From Desulfoferula mesophila (GTDB lineage Bacteria > Desulfobacterota > Desulfarculia > Desulfarculales > Desulfarculaceae): 64,000 nt of DNA. Position numbers and translations under genes: made by a program. The stretch is from the NCBI RefSeq assembly GCF_037076455.1, contig NZ_AP028679.1, forward strand, positions 3,921,501-3,985,500. The letters are read 5' to 3'. The notes beneath the pieces were generated by a model. That model was not told where the DNA came from, ran no database searches, and saw only the letters and a list, made by a program, of their open reading frames with translations. Positions 52,841 through 62,316 of this stretch are shown piece by piece; within the stretch, counting starts at the first letter, position 1, and the number at the start of each line of letters is the position of its first letter.

Positions 52841-53611
52841 TTGTCCGATACTTACGAAATATACGCCCTGCGCTACGCCGGGCCGGAGGAAAGCTCCCGG
52901 GCCCTGCTGATATGGAACCGGGACTGGGAGCAACGGGTAAAGCGGGCCTATTACTTCTGGTGCCTGCTGGGCCCGGCGGGGCCGGTGGTGGTGGACTGCG
53001 CGGTGACCCCGGAGCGGGCGGCCCAGCGCAAGCTGACCAACTACCGCCCGCCGCTGGAGCTGCTGGCCGCCCTGGGGGTGGAGCCCGGCGAGGTGCGCCA
53101 CCTGGTGCTCACCCATTTGCACTGGGACCACTGCGGCGGGGCGGCTTGGTTCCCCGCGGCCCAGGTGCACGTGGGCCTGGCCGATTGGGCGTTCTGGAGC
53201 CAGAGCCCCCTGGCGAGCCGCTCCATCCTTGCCCTGCTGCACGAGCCGGAAGACCTGGCCCCCCTGCGGACCGCCCAAGACCAAGGCCGCCTGCGCCTGC
53301 ACCCGGGCGACGCGCCCCTGGCCCCCGGCCTGGAGCTCCTTGCCGCGCCGGGGCACAGCCCGGGGCTCATGGCCCTTCAGGCGGCCACCAAAGTGGGCCA
53401 GGCCGTGGTGGCCAGCGACTGCGGCCACACCTTTGCCAACTTCGCCCAGGACTGGCCCAGCATGTTCATCTTCAACCTGCCCGCCTGGCTGGAGTCCATG
53501 GAGCGCCTGCGGGGCCGGGTCTCCGCCCCGGAGCTGTTGTTCCCCGGCCACGACCTCAAAATGAGTGAGGATTATCCGGAAGTCGCGCCGGGAGTCACCC
53601 GGTTGGCCTAG
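52841..53611 (+). CDS. Metallo-beta-lactamase-fold hydrolase
   Basis: A 256-residue protein with HLHWDHCGGAAWF near 92 (HxHxDH Zn-binding motif), an AAPGHSPG His near 180, SDCGH with the bridging Asp and a C-terminal FPGHD. The catalytic type is lactonase- or phosphodiesterase-like (quorum-lactonase-related layout); the substrate is unknown. The start is a TTG at 52841, 21 bases after sufB, with a weak ribosome site. It may share the suf transcript, but a functional link to Fe-S assembly is not evident. Confidence 0.82.
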   Translation: MSDTYEIYALRYAGPEESSRALLIWNRDWEQRVKRAYYFWCLLGPAGPVVVDCAVTPERAAQRKLTNYRPPLELLAALGVEPGEVRHLVLTHLHWDHCGGAAWFPAAQVHVGLADWAFWSQSPLASRSILALLHEPEDLAPLRTAQDQGRLRLHPGDAPLAPGLELLAAPGHSPGLMALQAATKVGQAVVASDCGHTFANFAQDWPSMFIFNLPAWLESMERLRGRVSAPELLFPGHDLKMSEDYPEVAPGVTRLA

Positions 53612-53682
53612 GCGTCACAGCCTCGGATAGCCTGCATAGAGGCGGGGTTCATCCCCGCCATCTTGAATTTTCAGCCATGTCC

Positions 53683-53750
53683 GTCATCGCGAGGAGCATC
53701 CCGGCGGGGGATGCGACGCGGCGATCTTCGCCTTCCCCCAGGCGGGATCG
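53683..53750. repeat. Inverted fragment of the composite intergenic repeat
   Basis: GTCATCGCGAGGAGCATC...GATGCGACGCGGCGATCTTCGCCTTCCCCC...GGCGGGATCG is the reverse complement of the right-hand interior of the element at about 4383-4452. A GGCGGGG/CCCCGCC hairpin (about 53641-53659) precedes it, as at 11721. The rest of 53612-53971 shows no gene. Confidence 0.7.
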
Positions 53751-53971
53751 GCAGGGGCCGGTAGGGTCGTCTGGTAAAGGTGTCCCAACTCACAACCAAG
53801 CGATTCCGTCCTTGCCGAACTCCCTCGGCTACCCAAATTAAAAGCAAGCATTCTCCCCAAAGTCGGTTATGGTTAACCCCAACAACGTTCCTCAGGCGCT
53901 GCGATACTGAAACCGCTTCCCGCTCCCGGCCGCGCCGGCCAATTTTTTACAAAAAAGTTGGCCCCAACCCC

Positions 53972-54000
53972 TTGCAAAGACGGCGCTTGGTGCTTATGGT
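53972..54000 (+). promoter_or_regulatory. groESL sigma-70 promoter
   Basis: TTGCAA (53972-53977), 17-base spacer, TATGGT (53995-54000). It lies directly upstream of the CIRCE element. Confidence 0.7.
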
Positions 54001-54008
54001 TCTCCCAG

Positions 54009-54035
54009 TTAGCACTCAATGTCGGAGAGTGCTAA
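54009..54035 (+). promoter_or_regulatory. CIRCE element (HrcA operator)
   Basis: TTAGCACTC-N9-GAGTGCTAA, a perfect match to the CIRCE consensus, sits just downstream of the promoter -10 box. HrcA bound here represses groESL until heat or misfolding titrates it. hrcA itself is not in the window. Confidence 0.97.
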
Positions 54036-54118
54036 CAAAGCAGCTTAAAAGGCCCCGCAGGTTTGGGGCGGATTATTTTTAGCTATATCGGTTATTTAAC
54101 TTAGAAGGAGACGCACGC

Positions 54119-54406
54119 ATGAAAATCAAACCGCTGCAGGACCGCGTGATCGTAGAGCGGCTGGAGGAAGAGACCAAGACCGCCGGCGGCATCATCATCC
54201 CCGATTCCGCCAAGGAAAAACCCCAGCAGGGCAGGATTCTGGCAGTGGGCCCCGGCAAGGTCATGGAAAACGGCACCAAGCTGGAAATGACCGTGAAGAA
54301 GGGCGACACCGTGCTGTTCGGCAAGTACTCCGGTTCCGAGGTCAAGATCGACGGCAAGGAAGTCCTGATCATGCGCGAGGACGACATCCTGGGCATCATC
54401 GACTAA
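54119..54406 (+). CDS. groES: Co-chaperonin GroES
   Basis: A 95-residue co-chaperonin: [18 protein letters not shown], the mobile loop [18 protein letters not shown], and [27 protein letters not shown] at the end. It caps the GroEL cavity. An AGAAGGAG ribosome site is present. groEL follows after 61 bases on the same CIRCE-controlled transcript. Confidence 0.98.
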   Translation: MKIKPLQDRVIVERLEEETKTAGGIIIPDSAKEKPQQGRILAVGPGKVMENGTKLEMTVKKGDTVLFGKYSGSEVKIDGKEVLIMREDDILGIID

Positions 54407-54467
54407 GGCGTCCCTCGCCCCCGTCTCATACAAAAATCAAATCCAGTTTGGAGAGGAAGATAGAGCT

Positions 54468-56117
<1,650 letters not shown>

Positions 56118-56145
56118 ACCGCGCCGCTTAACCCAAGCGACTGAA

Positions 56146-56177
56146 AAAGCCCCCGCTCGATTGAGCGGGGGCTTTCT
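56146..56177 (+). terminator. Rho-independent terminator of groESL
   Basis: AAAGCCCCCGCTC and GAGCGGGGGCTTT form a 13-bp stem around a GATT loop, followed by CTTTA. The A and T flanks allow use in both directions. Confidence 0.85.
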
Positions 56178-56220
56178 TTATCCTCGGGCGCCCGAGTGTC
56201 AGTGGTGATTTATTGCCAAC

Positions 56221-56274
56221 AGGCCGAGGCCTAAGCGATGCCGGCAACGCGGTATTTCGGCGTCTGGCGAAGCA
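56221..56274 (-). repeat. Partial 3'-end repeat abutting the 56277 gene
   Basis: GCCGAGGCCTAAGCGATGCCGGCAACGCGG...GTCTGGCGAAGCAGC corresponds to the gene-proximal half of the ~118-bp repeat, and resembles the copy before the nitroreductase gene (GAGGCTTAAGCGATGCCGGCAAC). It ends about 3 bases from a stop codon. Confidence 0.6.
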
Positions 56275-56276
56275 GC

Positions 56277-56948
56277 TCAGTGGCTGGCGGCCACCTCCTC
56301 GGGCGAGGCCACCGACACCATCAGCCCGTTGCAGTCGGCGCAATACTCGGGCTGGCGCACCTTCTCGTCGTGGTACACCCGCTGGGGCTTTACCCGGTCC
56401 AGGAACTTCTTGGCCTCTTCCCAGGCCGCCTCGGGGCTAAAGTCCACCGCCGCCAGTTGCAGCGATTGCAACACCTGGCCTTCCATGGAGTGCTGCACCA
56501 CGGTCATCACCTCGGGCACCCCGCCCTCCTCGCCGAACACGGTGATGGTGGCCATGCCCCCCAGGCCGTCATAGGCCGAGTTGAGCGAACCGTGGCGGCA
56601 GGTGGCCGGGGGGGTATTCGGGTCGTTGACGAACTCCCCCACCGCGTGGGCCAGGTCGTGGGGATCGGCCAGGTTGTGCTCGCTGTCCTCGGCCCACTGG
56701 CCAAAGGGACCGGCGGCCACCGGCACGGGCACTACCTCCACTTTCATCTCCCTGAGGAAATGCATGAGATACCAGTTCTGCTTGGCCTGGCGGCGAAACT
56801 CGGCCAGGCTGTTGCCGTCCGAGGGGCGGCGGTAGATGGCCTGCCAGTCGCCAAAGGAAAACACCGGCAAGCGCACCGTATCGTGACCCTGGGCCACGAA
56901 ACGCCGGGCCAGGTCGCGGGAATTATTGATAACCTGAGTCAGGTCCAC
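56277..56948 (-). CDS. Conserved-looking protein of unknown function
   Basis: A 223-residue soluble protein with no signal peptide or membrane helix. It is rich in acidic and aromatic residues, with a single CADCNG pair near the C-terminus that could bind a metal. RHGSLNSAYDGLGGMATITVFGEEGG mid-protein has a catalytic look but matches no family I recognise. The GTG start at 56948 follows GGAGGG. It is convergent with groEL and upstream of the outer-membrane-type protein gene with a ~90-base gap, on the same strand. Confidence 0.6.
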   Translation of the reverse strand: MDLTQVINNSRDLARRFVAQGHDTVRLPVFSFGDWQAIYRRPSDGNSLAEFRRQAKQNWYLMHFLREMKVEVVPVPVAAGPFGQWAEDSEHNLADPHDLAHAVGEFVNDPNTPPATCRHGSLNSAYDGLGGMATITVFGEEGGVPEVMTVVQHSMEGQVLQSLQLAAVDFSPEAAWEEAKKFLDRVKPQRVYHDEKVRQPEYCADCNGLMVSVASPEEVAASH

Positions 56949-57046
56949 ATCACCCTCCGGTTAGGAACCGTTTTCAATATAATCGTGCCTAAATCCCCGC
57001 GGGTCAAGCGCCTATTGGCCTCGGCGGCTCCGGACGGTTCATCAAC

Positions 57047-57859
57047 TTACTTGTCCTTGTCCGGCGGGCCCCAGGTGAGTTGGTAGCCCAAGTAGAAAGT
57101 CAGGTCGGTGTCGCCGCTGAGGTCGCTGCCCGCCGAGACGAGCAGATGCTGCTCCGGCGTGAAATCGACCATGGCCCCCAGGTTGTAACCGGTGTGCTCG
57201 CCGCCTTCCACGGTATCGGGGATGGTGTGGTACAGCTCCCCGCCCAGGGCCAGCCAATCGCTGAACTGCCGCTGCACCACCACCCCGGTGAACCAGTAGT
57301 TGCGGTTGCCCGAGCCCGGATTGATCCAATACCCCCCGCCGCCGTAAGAGGTCCAGGCTCCCCAGCTCTTTTGCAGCCACAGAGGCACAAACACGTCGCA
57401 TTGGCCCGAGCCCAGGCCGCGCTCCTGGTCGCCGGTGGGCAGGGTGACCAGGGGGAACACCCCCACCTGGGGCATGATTTCGCCCTCTCGCAGCAGCCGG
57501 TACTTGGCCCCCAGTTCCAGATCGCCCAGGCCGTAGGCGGTGCCCTCGCCTTCGGGCCGATCCCAGGCCAGGGGCACGATCAGGTGCAGTTGCAACTCGG
57601 GCAAGGCCCCGTAGTTGGCCTCGAAATGGGGCGCGGTGCCGGAGCCGCCGCCCTGTTCCTTCAAGTCCTGGGTGGCCAGGTACAGCTCCCAGTGGCGGTA
57701 GGGCACCGGCACCGGGTCGTCGGTGAAAAAAGGCGGGCCCGCCCAGGCCGATGCGGCCATGAACAGCCAGGCCAGCCCGGCTAGAGCCAGGGCGGCCCGA
57801 AGCAACCCGCCTTTGGAGCGGCAAAAAAATTTAAGGCGCGCACCCAATCCAGCCCCCAT
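57047..57859 (-). CDS. Putative outer-membrane beta-barrel protein (MetA-pathway/transporter-like)
   Basis: About 270 residues with signal peptide LAGLAWLFMAASAWA|GP. GPPFFTDDPVPVPYRHWELYLATQ at the start of the mature chain, then repeated amphipathic strands, is characteristic of a group annotated as MetA-pathway or outer-membrane transporter-like. It ends in ...TFYLGYQLTWGPPDKDK rather than a terminal Phe, so a barrel is inferred from texture. ATG 57859 is favoured over 57919, whose N-terminal extension is charged and unlike a signal. Role unknown. Confidence 0.6.
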   Translation of the reverse strand: MGAGLGARLKFFCRSKGGLLRAALALAGLAWLFMAASAWAGPPFFTDDPVPVPYRHWELYLATQDLKEQGGGSGTAPHFEANYGALPELQLHLIVPLAWDRPEGEGTAYGLGDLELGAKYRLLREGEIMPQVGVFPLVTLPTGDQERGLGSGQCDVFVPLWLQKSWGAWTSYGGGGYWINPGSGNRNYWFTGVVVQRQFSDWLALGGELYHTIPDTVEGGEHTGYNLGAMVDFTPEQHLLVSAGSDLSGDTDLTFYLGYQLTWGPPDKDK

Positions 57860-58037
57860 TGGCCGTCCGCCGACGGCTATTACCCTTTCAGTTTGATGCA
57901 CAACCCCCGCCCAAGCCAAATTTTCCCTGGGCCCAAAGCCCGGCCGCGAAACTCAAGGCCGACTGCTCAAGGGACCCTTGCTTTGCGGACCTGGACGGGG
58001 TATTGCTGAAAGCGACCTCTAGCCCAGCGGAGAGCCG

Positions 58038-58721
58038 GTGAGACACCACCCCCAGCCCCAACCCCTGCCCGTGGCCCACGAAGGCGACCGTTTCGCCCGC
58101 CGGGTCTGGTGGCGGGGTTTCGAGCTCACCCCGGGGGTGACCCTCAGGGCCACGGCCCGCCCGCGCCCCGCCCTGGCCGCCGCCTCGCCCTGGCGGCGGC
58201 TGGCCGCCCTCGCCTGGGCCGCCTCGGCCGCCCTGGCCCAGCACCCCCGCCTGAACTTCTTCACCTTCTGGGGCCGCCCGGTGTGGGCGGGATGGCCGCC
58301 GCGGGTGGCGGTGGTCCTGGAAAACGGCGACGCCTCCTGCGACATGGTGGTGGTGGCCGGAGCCCACGCCATGGGCCTGGACGACCTGGAGCGGCTGTTG
58401 CGGGAGCGGCGGGGGGCCCTGGGCCGCCCCGGCCTGCGGGGATGGCTACGCGAGACCCTGCCCATGGCCAGCTACTGGGCCGAGCGCCTGAGCGGTTCCT
58501 TTGCCCAGGACTACGCCCGGCGCAACGCCCCGCTGTTCATCAGCATGGTGGGTCTGGAAGGAATCGAGGAGGCCTCCTTCACCCCGGCCCATTCCATGGC
58601 CCTGTACCCCGGCGGCCTGCAAGACGGACGCCTGCCCCTGGTGCTTTGCTTCAACCATCAGTTGGCCAACGCCCGGCCGGTGGGGCGGTTTTTGCTGTGC
58701 CTAAAGGAAATGCTGGAGTGA
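58038..58721 (+). CDS. CAT/E2-acyltransferase-like protein, catalytic motif degenerate
   Basis: A 227-residue protein whose C-terminal part resembles the catalytic domain of 2-oxo acid dehydrogenase E2 or chloramphenicol acetyltransferase: FTFWGRPVWAG, PAHSMALYPGGLQDG and LPLVLCFNHQLANARPVGRFLLCLKEMLE. In active members the last motif is HxxxDG. Here His is kept but Asp-Gly are replaced by Asn-Ala, so it may be inactive or use another mechanism. No lipoyl domain precedes it. GTG 58038 follows GGAG. It is not clustered with any dehydrogenase complex. Confidence 0.6.
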   Translation: MRHHPQPQPLPVAHEGDRFARRVWWRGFELTPGVTLRATARPRPALAAASPWRRLAALAWAASAALAQHPRLNFFTFWGRPVWAGWPPRVAVVLENGDASCDMVVVAGAHAMGLDDLERLLRERRGALGRPGLRGWLRETLPMASYWAERLSGSFAQDYARRNAPLFISMVGLEGIEEASFTPAHSMALYPGGLQDGRLPLVLCFNHQLANARPVGRFLLCLKEMLE

Positions 58722-58773
58722 GCCGGAGCGCGGGGCCCGGCGACGCGAATTTGCGCCGGAGGGCGCGGCCGGG

Positions 58774-59277
58774 CTAGAAGGCGTTGCGCAGGGCCTGTTT
58801 CACCTGCTTGAGGTCGGGCTTGATCTCCTGGGCCAACAGCAGGGTGCCCTTCTTGTCCAAGACCAGCACCGCGGGGGTGGCGATGAGGTCATAGGCGTCG
58901 GCCAGGGGCAGGGAGTCGTTAGGTCCCATGTCCATGAGCCAGGGCTGGGGCAGCCCCTCTTGCTGGGCGTAGGCCTTCACCGCCGGGGTCATGGCCTTAC
59001 CGTCGGCGTTGACGAACAGCATCACCATGGGGTTGCCTTCAAGCTCCTTGTCCAGGGCCATCAGCCGGGGGATTTCAGTGCGGCAGTGGGGGCAGCTCAC
59101 CGACCAATAGACGATCACCGCCGCCTTGTCCTTGACCAGATCGGCCAGGCGGTGCTGGTTGCCTTGGGTGTCGGGCAGGGTGACGTTGGCCAGGGGAACC
59201 CCCGGACCCACCAGGGCCAGGGCGGGGGCGGCCAGGCACAGGACCATCAAAAGGCTTGCAAGGGCGAGGATTCGCAC
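58774..59277 (-). CDS. TlpA-like periplasmic thioredoxin-fold protein
   Basis: A 167-residue exported protein. The signal peptide ends at APALA|LV. The thioredoxin fold has the YWSVSCPHCRTEIP active site (CPHC) near 60 and the cis-Pro ATPAVLVLD near 130. It is a TlpA/ResA-type thiol-disulfide reductant, usually serving cytochrome c maturation or oxidative protein repair in the periplasm. GTG 59277 follows CTGGGAG. It is divergent from a metallo-beta-lactamase-fold gene. Confidence 0.85.
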   Translation of the reverse strand: MRILALASLLMVLCLAAPALALVGPGVPLANVTLPDTQGNQHRLADLVKDKAAVIVYWSVSCPHCRTEIPRLMALDKELEGNPMVMLFVNADGKAMTPAVKAYAQQEGLPQPWLMDMGPNDSLPLADAYDLIATPAVLVLDKKGTLLLAQEIKPDLKQVKQALRNAF

Positions 59278-59345
59278 GGCGTCTCCCAGGCTGAAGATTT
59301 ATTTCCACTTTAGCAGAGGCGACGCGCCGGGACCAGGGAGGAGTG

Positions 59346-60146
59346 ATGATCCAAATCAGCCAGCACGGGCCGGTTACCCGGTTCAAGATGGGCCGGGAGA
59401 TCGACGGCCGGGTGATGTACTGGTGCGCCGCCTACCAGGTGGGCGACGTGCTCATCGACAGCGGCTGCGTCCACACCGCACCCGACCTGCTGGGGGCGCT
59501 GCGGGGCCGGGGGGTGCGCGCGGTGCTCAACACCCATCACCACGAGGACCACATAGGGGGCAACGCGCTTTTGGCCCGGGAGCTGGGCGTGGAGCTGTGG
59601 GCCCCCGCCGCCTCCCTGGAGCGCCTGGCCGCGCCGGAAAAGGAGCTCTACCCCTACCAGATGCTCATGTGGGGCCCGGCCCCGCCCAGCCGCCCCCGGG
59701 CCCTGGGGCGCGAGGTGAGGGCAGGGGAGTTTCGCCTGGAGGTGATCCCCGCCCCCGGCCACAGCGACGATTTGGTGGTGTATTACGAGCCCGTCCAGGG
59801 CTGGGCCTTTGTCAGCGACCTGTGGGTGGCCGCCCGGCAAAAGACCAGCCGGGACCATGAGAACAGCCGCCGGATATTGACCGCCCAAAAGGCCCTGGCC
59901 GAGCGGCAGCCCCGGGTTATGTTCACCGGCCTGGGCGAGGTGGTGGAGCCCGCCGACCCGGCCCTGGCCGAGAGCATCGCCTTTTTGGAGCAGATGGCCG
60001 ACCAGGTGCTGGGCATGGTCTCCCGGGGCATGGAGCCCCCGGAGATGGTGAAAGTGCTTTTCGGCCGGGAGAGCAGCCTCATGGGCATGACCCAGGACCA
60101 ACTCTCTTACGAGAACTTCGTGCGCTCGTTCCTCAAGGGTGCTTGA
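59346..60146 (+). CDS. Metallo-beta-lactamase-fold hydrolase
   Basis: A 266-residue protein with LNTHHHEDHIGGNALLA near 62 (HxHxDH motif), PAPGHSDD near 140 and SDLWVA supplying the bridging Asp region. The C-terminal helical part resembles the winged-helix-like end of LACTB2/RNase Z-type proteins. The substrate is not identifiable. ATG 59346 directly follows GGGAGGAGTG; an in-frame GTG one codon earlier is unlikely to be used. Confidence 0.82.
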   Translation: MIQISQHGPVTRFKMGREIDGRVMYWCAAYQVGDVLIDSGCVHTAPDLLGALRGRGVRAVLNTHHHEDHIGGNALLARELGVELWAPAASLERLAAPEKELYPYQMLMWGPAPPSRPRALGREVRAGEFRLEVIPAPGHSDDLVVYYEPVQGWAFVSDLWVAARQKTSRDHENSRRILTAQKALAERQPRVMFTGLGEVVEPADPALAESIAFLEQMADQVLGMVSRGMEPPEMVKVLFGRESSLMGMTQDQLSYENFVRSFLKGA

Positions 60147-60240
60147 GCCGGGCGGCCCGCCAAGGGTAAAGTAGTAGTTCTACAGGCGCTGCCCGCACGC
60201 GCGCCGGGGCCGGGGGCCCCGTTTCCGGGGAGGGGAAAAC

Positions 60241-60993
60241 ATGACGTCCGCGCTTAGGAAACTATTTGCCGCCGCCGCTTTGGCGCTGCTGTGCCTGGCC
60301 CTAGCCGGGGCCGCCTATGCCGCCACCACCGCCGAGCTCATCGCCCAGGGCGACGCGCTCTACGCCCAGCGGGCCGACCTGGCCAAGGCCAAGCAGGCGG
60401 CCGGGCTCTATGAACAGGCCCTCAAGGCCGATCCCAAGAGCGAAGCGGCCGCCTGGAAGCTCTCGCGCACCCAGTATTGGGTGGGCATGCACGCGCCCAA
60501 GGAGCAAAAGCTGGCCATATTCCAATCCGGGGTGGACGCGGCCAAGCAGGCCATCGCCATCAACCCCAAGAGCCTGCCCGGCCACTACTGGCTGGGGGTG
60601 AACTACGGGGTCTACGGCAGCGCCAAGGGGATCATGGAGAGCCTGTCGTTGGTGGACCCCATCAAGAACGAGATGGCCGCGGTGATCGAGCTGGACCCCA
60701 ACTACGAGGCCGGCGGGCCCTACCGGGTGCTGGGGCGGCTGTACTATAAGCTTCCGGGCCTGTTCGGCGGGGACAACGAAAAGGCCATAGAGTATTTGCA
60801 GACCGCGGTCAAGAAGGGGCCTCACCGCTACATCAACCAGATCTACCTGGCCGAGGTATACTTTGACGAGGACAAGGGTCACGAAGCCAACCAGCTGCTC
60901 CAGGCGGTGATCAACGGGCCGGTGGAGCCGGACTACGGGCCCGAGGACGCCGAATGGAAGGCCCAGGCCAAGAAGATGCTGGAACGCAAGTAA
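60241..60993 (+). CDS. Exported TPR protein, TatT-like
   Basis: A 250-residue secreted protein. The signal peptide ends at GAAYA|AT. The mature chain is helical with TPR-like units: GDALYAQRADLAKAKQAAGLYEQALKADPK, ... GVDAAKQAIAINPKSLPGHYWLGVNYGVYGS, and KAIEYLQTAVKKGPHRYINQIYLAEVY. The layout resembles TatT-type TPR proteins associated with TRAP transporters, but no TRAP genes are nearby, so a client-binding role is all that can be said. GGGGAGGGG precedes the ATG. Confidence 0.7.
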   Translation: MTSALRKLFAAAALALLCLALAGAAYAATTAELIAQGDALYAQRADLAKAKQAAGLYEQALKADPKSEAAAWKLSRTQYWVGMHAPKEQKLAIFQSGVDAAKQAIAINPKSLPGHYWLGVNYGVYGSAKGIMESLSLVDPIKNEMAAVIELDPNYEAGGPYRVLGRLYYKLPGLFGGDNEKAIEYLQTAVKKGPHRYINQIYLAEVYFDEDKGHEANQLLQAVINGPVEPDYGPEDAEWKAQAKKMLERK

Positions 60994-61005
60994 GACCATC
61001 AACCA

Positions 61006-61041
61006 GCGGGCCGGTCCAAAGGGGCCGGCCCGCTTTGCTTT
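61006..61041 (+). terminator. Rho-independent terminator
   Basis: GCGGGCCGGTCC pairs with GGGGCCGGCCCGC around an A-rich loop, followed by TTTGCTTT, directly after the TPR gene. Confidence 0.8.
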
Positions 61042-61053
61042 GGCGAGGACAAC

Positions 61054-61251
61054 ATGCCCCGACGACCGGTGGTGGACATGGCCGCCTGCACCCTGTGCGA
61101 GGGTTGCCTGGACCTAGCCCCCCAGGTGTTTCGCCTGAACCAGGCGGGCGGCTACATCGAAGTGACCGAAATGGATACCTACCCGCCGGAGGTGGACGAG
61201 GCGATGGCCGATTGCCCGGCCGACGCCATAGCCTGGGAGGAGACCTCATGA
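61054..61251 (+). CDS. Small single-cluster ferredoxin
   Basis: A 65-residue [4Fe-4S] ferredoxin of the Fer_4 single-cluster type: MAACTLCEGCLDLAPQVF with Cys at 12, 15 and 18, and the fourth in DCPADAIAW near 54. It is a low-potential electron carrier. The stop overlaps the start of the rubrerythrin-like gene (ATGA), so it is likely the electron donor for it. Confidence 0.87.
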   Translation: MPRRPVVDMAACTLCEGCLDLAPQVFRLNQAGGYIEVTEMDTYPPEVDEAMADCPADAIAWEETS

Positions 61252-61859
61252 AACGCTGGCGCTGCACCGTATGCGGCTATGTGCACGAGGGCAAGCGCCC
61301 CCCGGCCAAGTGTCCCCAGTGCGGGGCCGACGAGAACCGTTTTGTGCTGCTGGAGCCCCTGGTCCCGGAGTTGGAGACCCTGGTGCGCGCCGCCTTTGCC
61401 GGCGAGGCCAAGGCCGCCGCGCGCAACCAGGCCTTTGCCCGCCAGGCGGCCAAGGAGGGCCTGCCCCAGGTGGCCGCCCTGTTCCAGGCGGTGGCCGAGG
61501 CCGAAGCGGTGCACGCCAAGGAGATGCTCAACTATATGGAGGGGGAGGTGGGCGACACCGAGGCCAACCTCCAGGCCGCCTTTGAGCATGAGCTGGCCGC
61601 CAAGGCCGAGCACTACCCGCCCATCCTGGCCGCGGCGGTAAAGGCCAAGCGCCCGGACCTGGAATGGGCCCTGGTGCGGGCCCGGGACGTGGAGGCCCGC
61701 CACGCCGAGTTGTACAAGCGGGCCCTGTCGGCCCTGGCCGGGGGGCGGGAGGTCACTTATTACGTGTGCGAGGTTTGCGGCTACGTGTTCGAGGACCACA
61801 CCCCGGAGACCTGCCCGGTGTGCCGCAGCGGCAAGGACAGCTTTAAACGGATAGGGTGA
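61248..61859 (+). CDS. Rubrerythrin-like protein with rubredoxin-type sites at both ends
   Basis: A 203-residue protein. Residues 1-30 hold one CxxC pair (RCTVCGYVH, CPQCG) and the C-terminus another (YYVCEVCGYVFEDHTPETCPVC), each a rubredoxin-type Fe(Cys)4 site. Between them is the ferritin-like four-helix diiron domain (AGEAKAAARNQAFARQAAKEG, AEAEAVHAKEML, FEHELAAKAEHYPP, ARDVEARHAELYKRA), with ExxH ligands in the second and fourth units. It reduces hydrogen peroxide to water in the cytoplasm. The two-rubredoxin arrangement and the coupled ferredoxin gene suggest a self-contained electron supply. Confidence 0.9.
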   Translation: MKRWRCTVCGYVHEGKRPPAKCPQCGADENRFVLLEPLVPELETLVRAAFAGEAKAAARNQAFARQAAKEGLPQVAALFQAVAEAEAVHAKEMLNYMEGEVGDTEANLQAAFEHELAAKAEHYPPILAAAVKAKRPDLEWALVRARDVEARHAELYKRALSALAGGREVTYYVCEVCGYVFEDHTPETCPVCRSGKDSFKRIG

Positions 61860-62316
61860 GCCGGTCCGAGCGGTCCCGGCGGCGGCCCCCCAGGGAGAGC
61901 CAGGTGCCGGGCAGGACCAGCAGCCACAACGCGGGCAGCATCATTAGGGCGTCGCGCACCGCCGCCTCGTAGCCCGCCGGGTGTCCCGCCTGGCCGGGGA
62001 AGCAGCCGCAGTCGAAACCCACCCCGGTGATGCCGGCGTAGATCATCAGGCCGGTGAAAAAGGCCAACAGCCCCGCCGCCCACAGGGCCGCCGCCCGGGT
62101 GGCCAGGCCCACCAGCAGACACAGGCCCATCACCAGCTCCAGCCAGGCCAAGAGCACGCTGGCCGAGTTGACCAGCACCAGGGGCAAGAGGTCGTAGCGG
62201 GCCATGGCCGCCGCGAAGGAGGCCGGGTCCCACACCTTGTCGTGGGCCGCCCACAAATACAGCCCGGCCAAAAACAGGCGGCAGGCCAGGGAGACGAGTT
62301 GGCCCAGGCCCCTCAT
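61843..62316 (-). CDS. DoxX/MauE-family membrane protein
   Basis: A 157-residue inner-membrane protein with four helices: FLAGLYLWAAHDKVWDP opening, then the GFDCGCFPG cysteine motif near 105, characteristic of MauE/DoxX-like redox proteins. Such proteins supply reducing equivalents or maturation functions to periplasmic disulfide systems. Its 3' end overlaps the rubrerythrin gene by 17 bases on the opposite strand. The 5' end overlaps the rhodanese-like stop codon by ATGA. Confidence 0.82.
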   Translation of the reverse strand: MRGLGQLVSLACRLFLAGLYLWAAHDKVWDPASFAAAMARYDLLPLVLVNSASVLLAWLELVMGLCLLVGLATRAAALWAAGLLAFFTGLMIYAGITGVGFDCGCFPGQAGHPAGYEAAVRDALMMLPALWLLVLPGTWLSLGGRRRDRSDRLTLSV

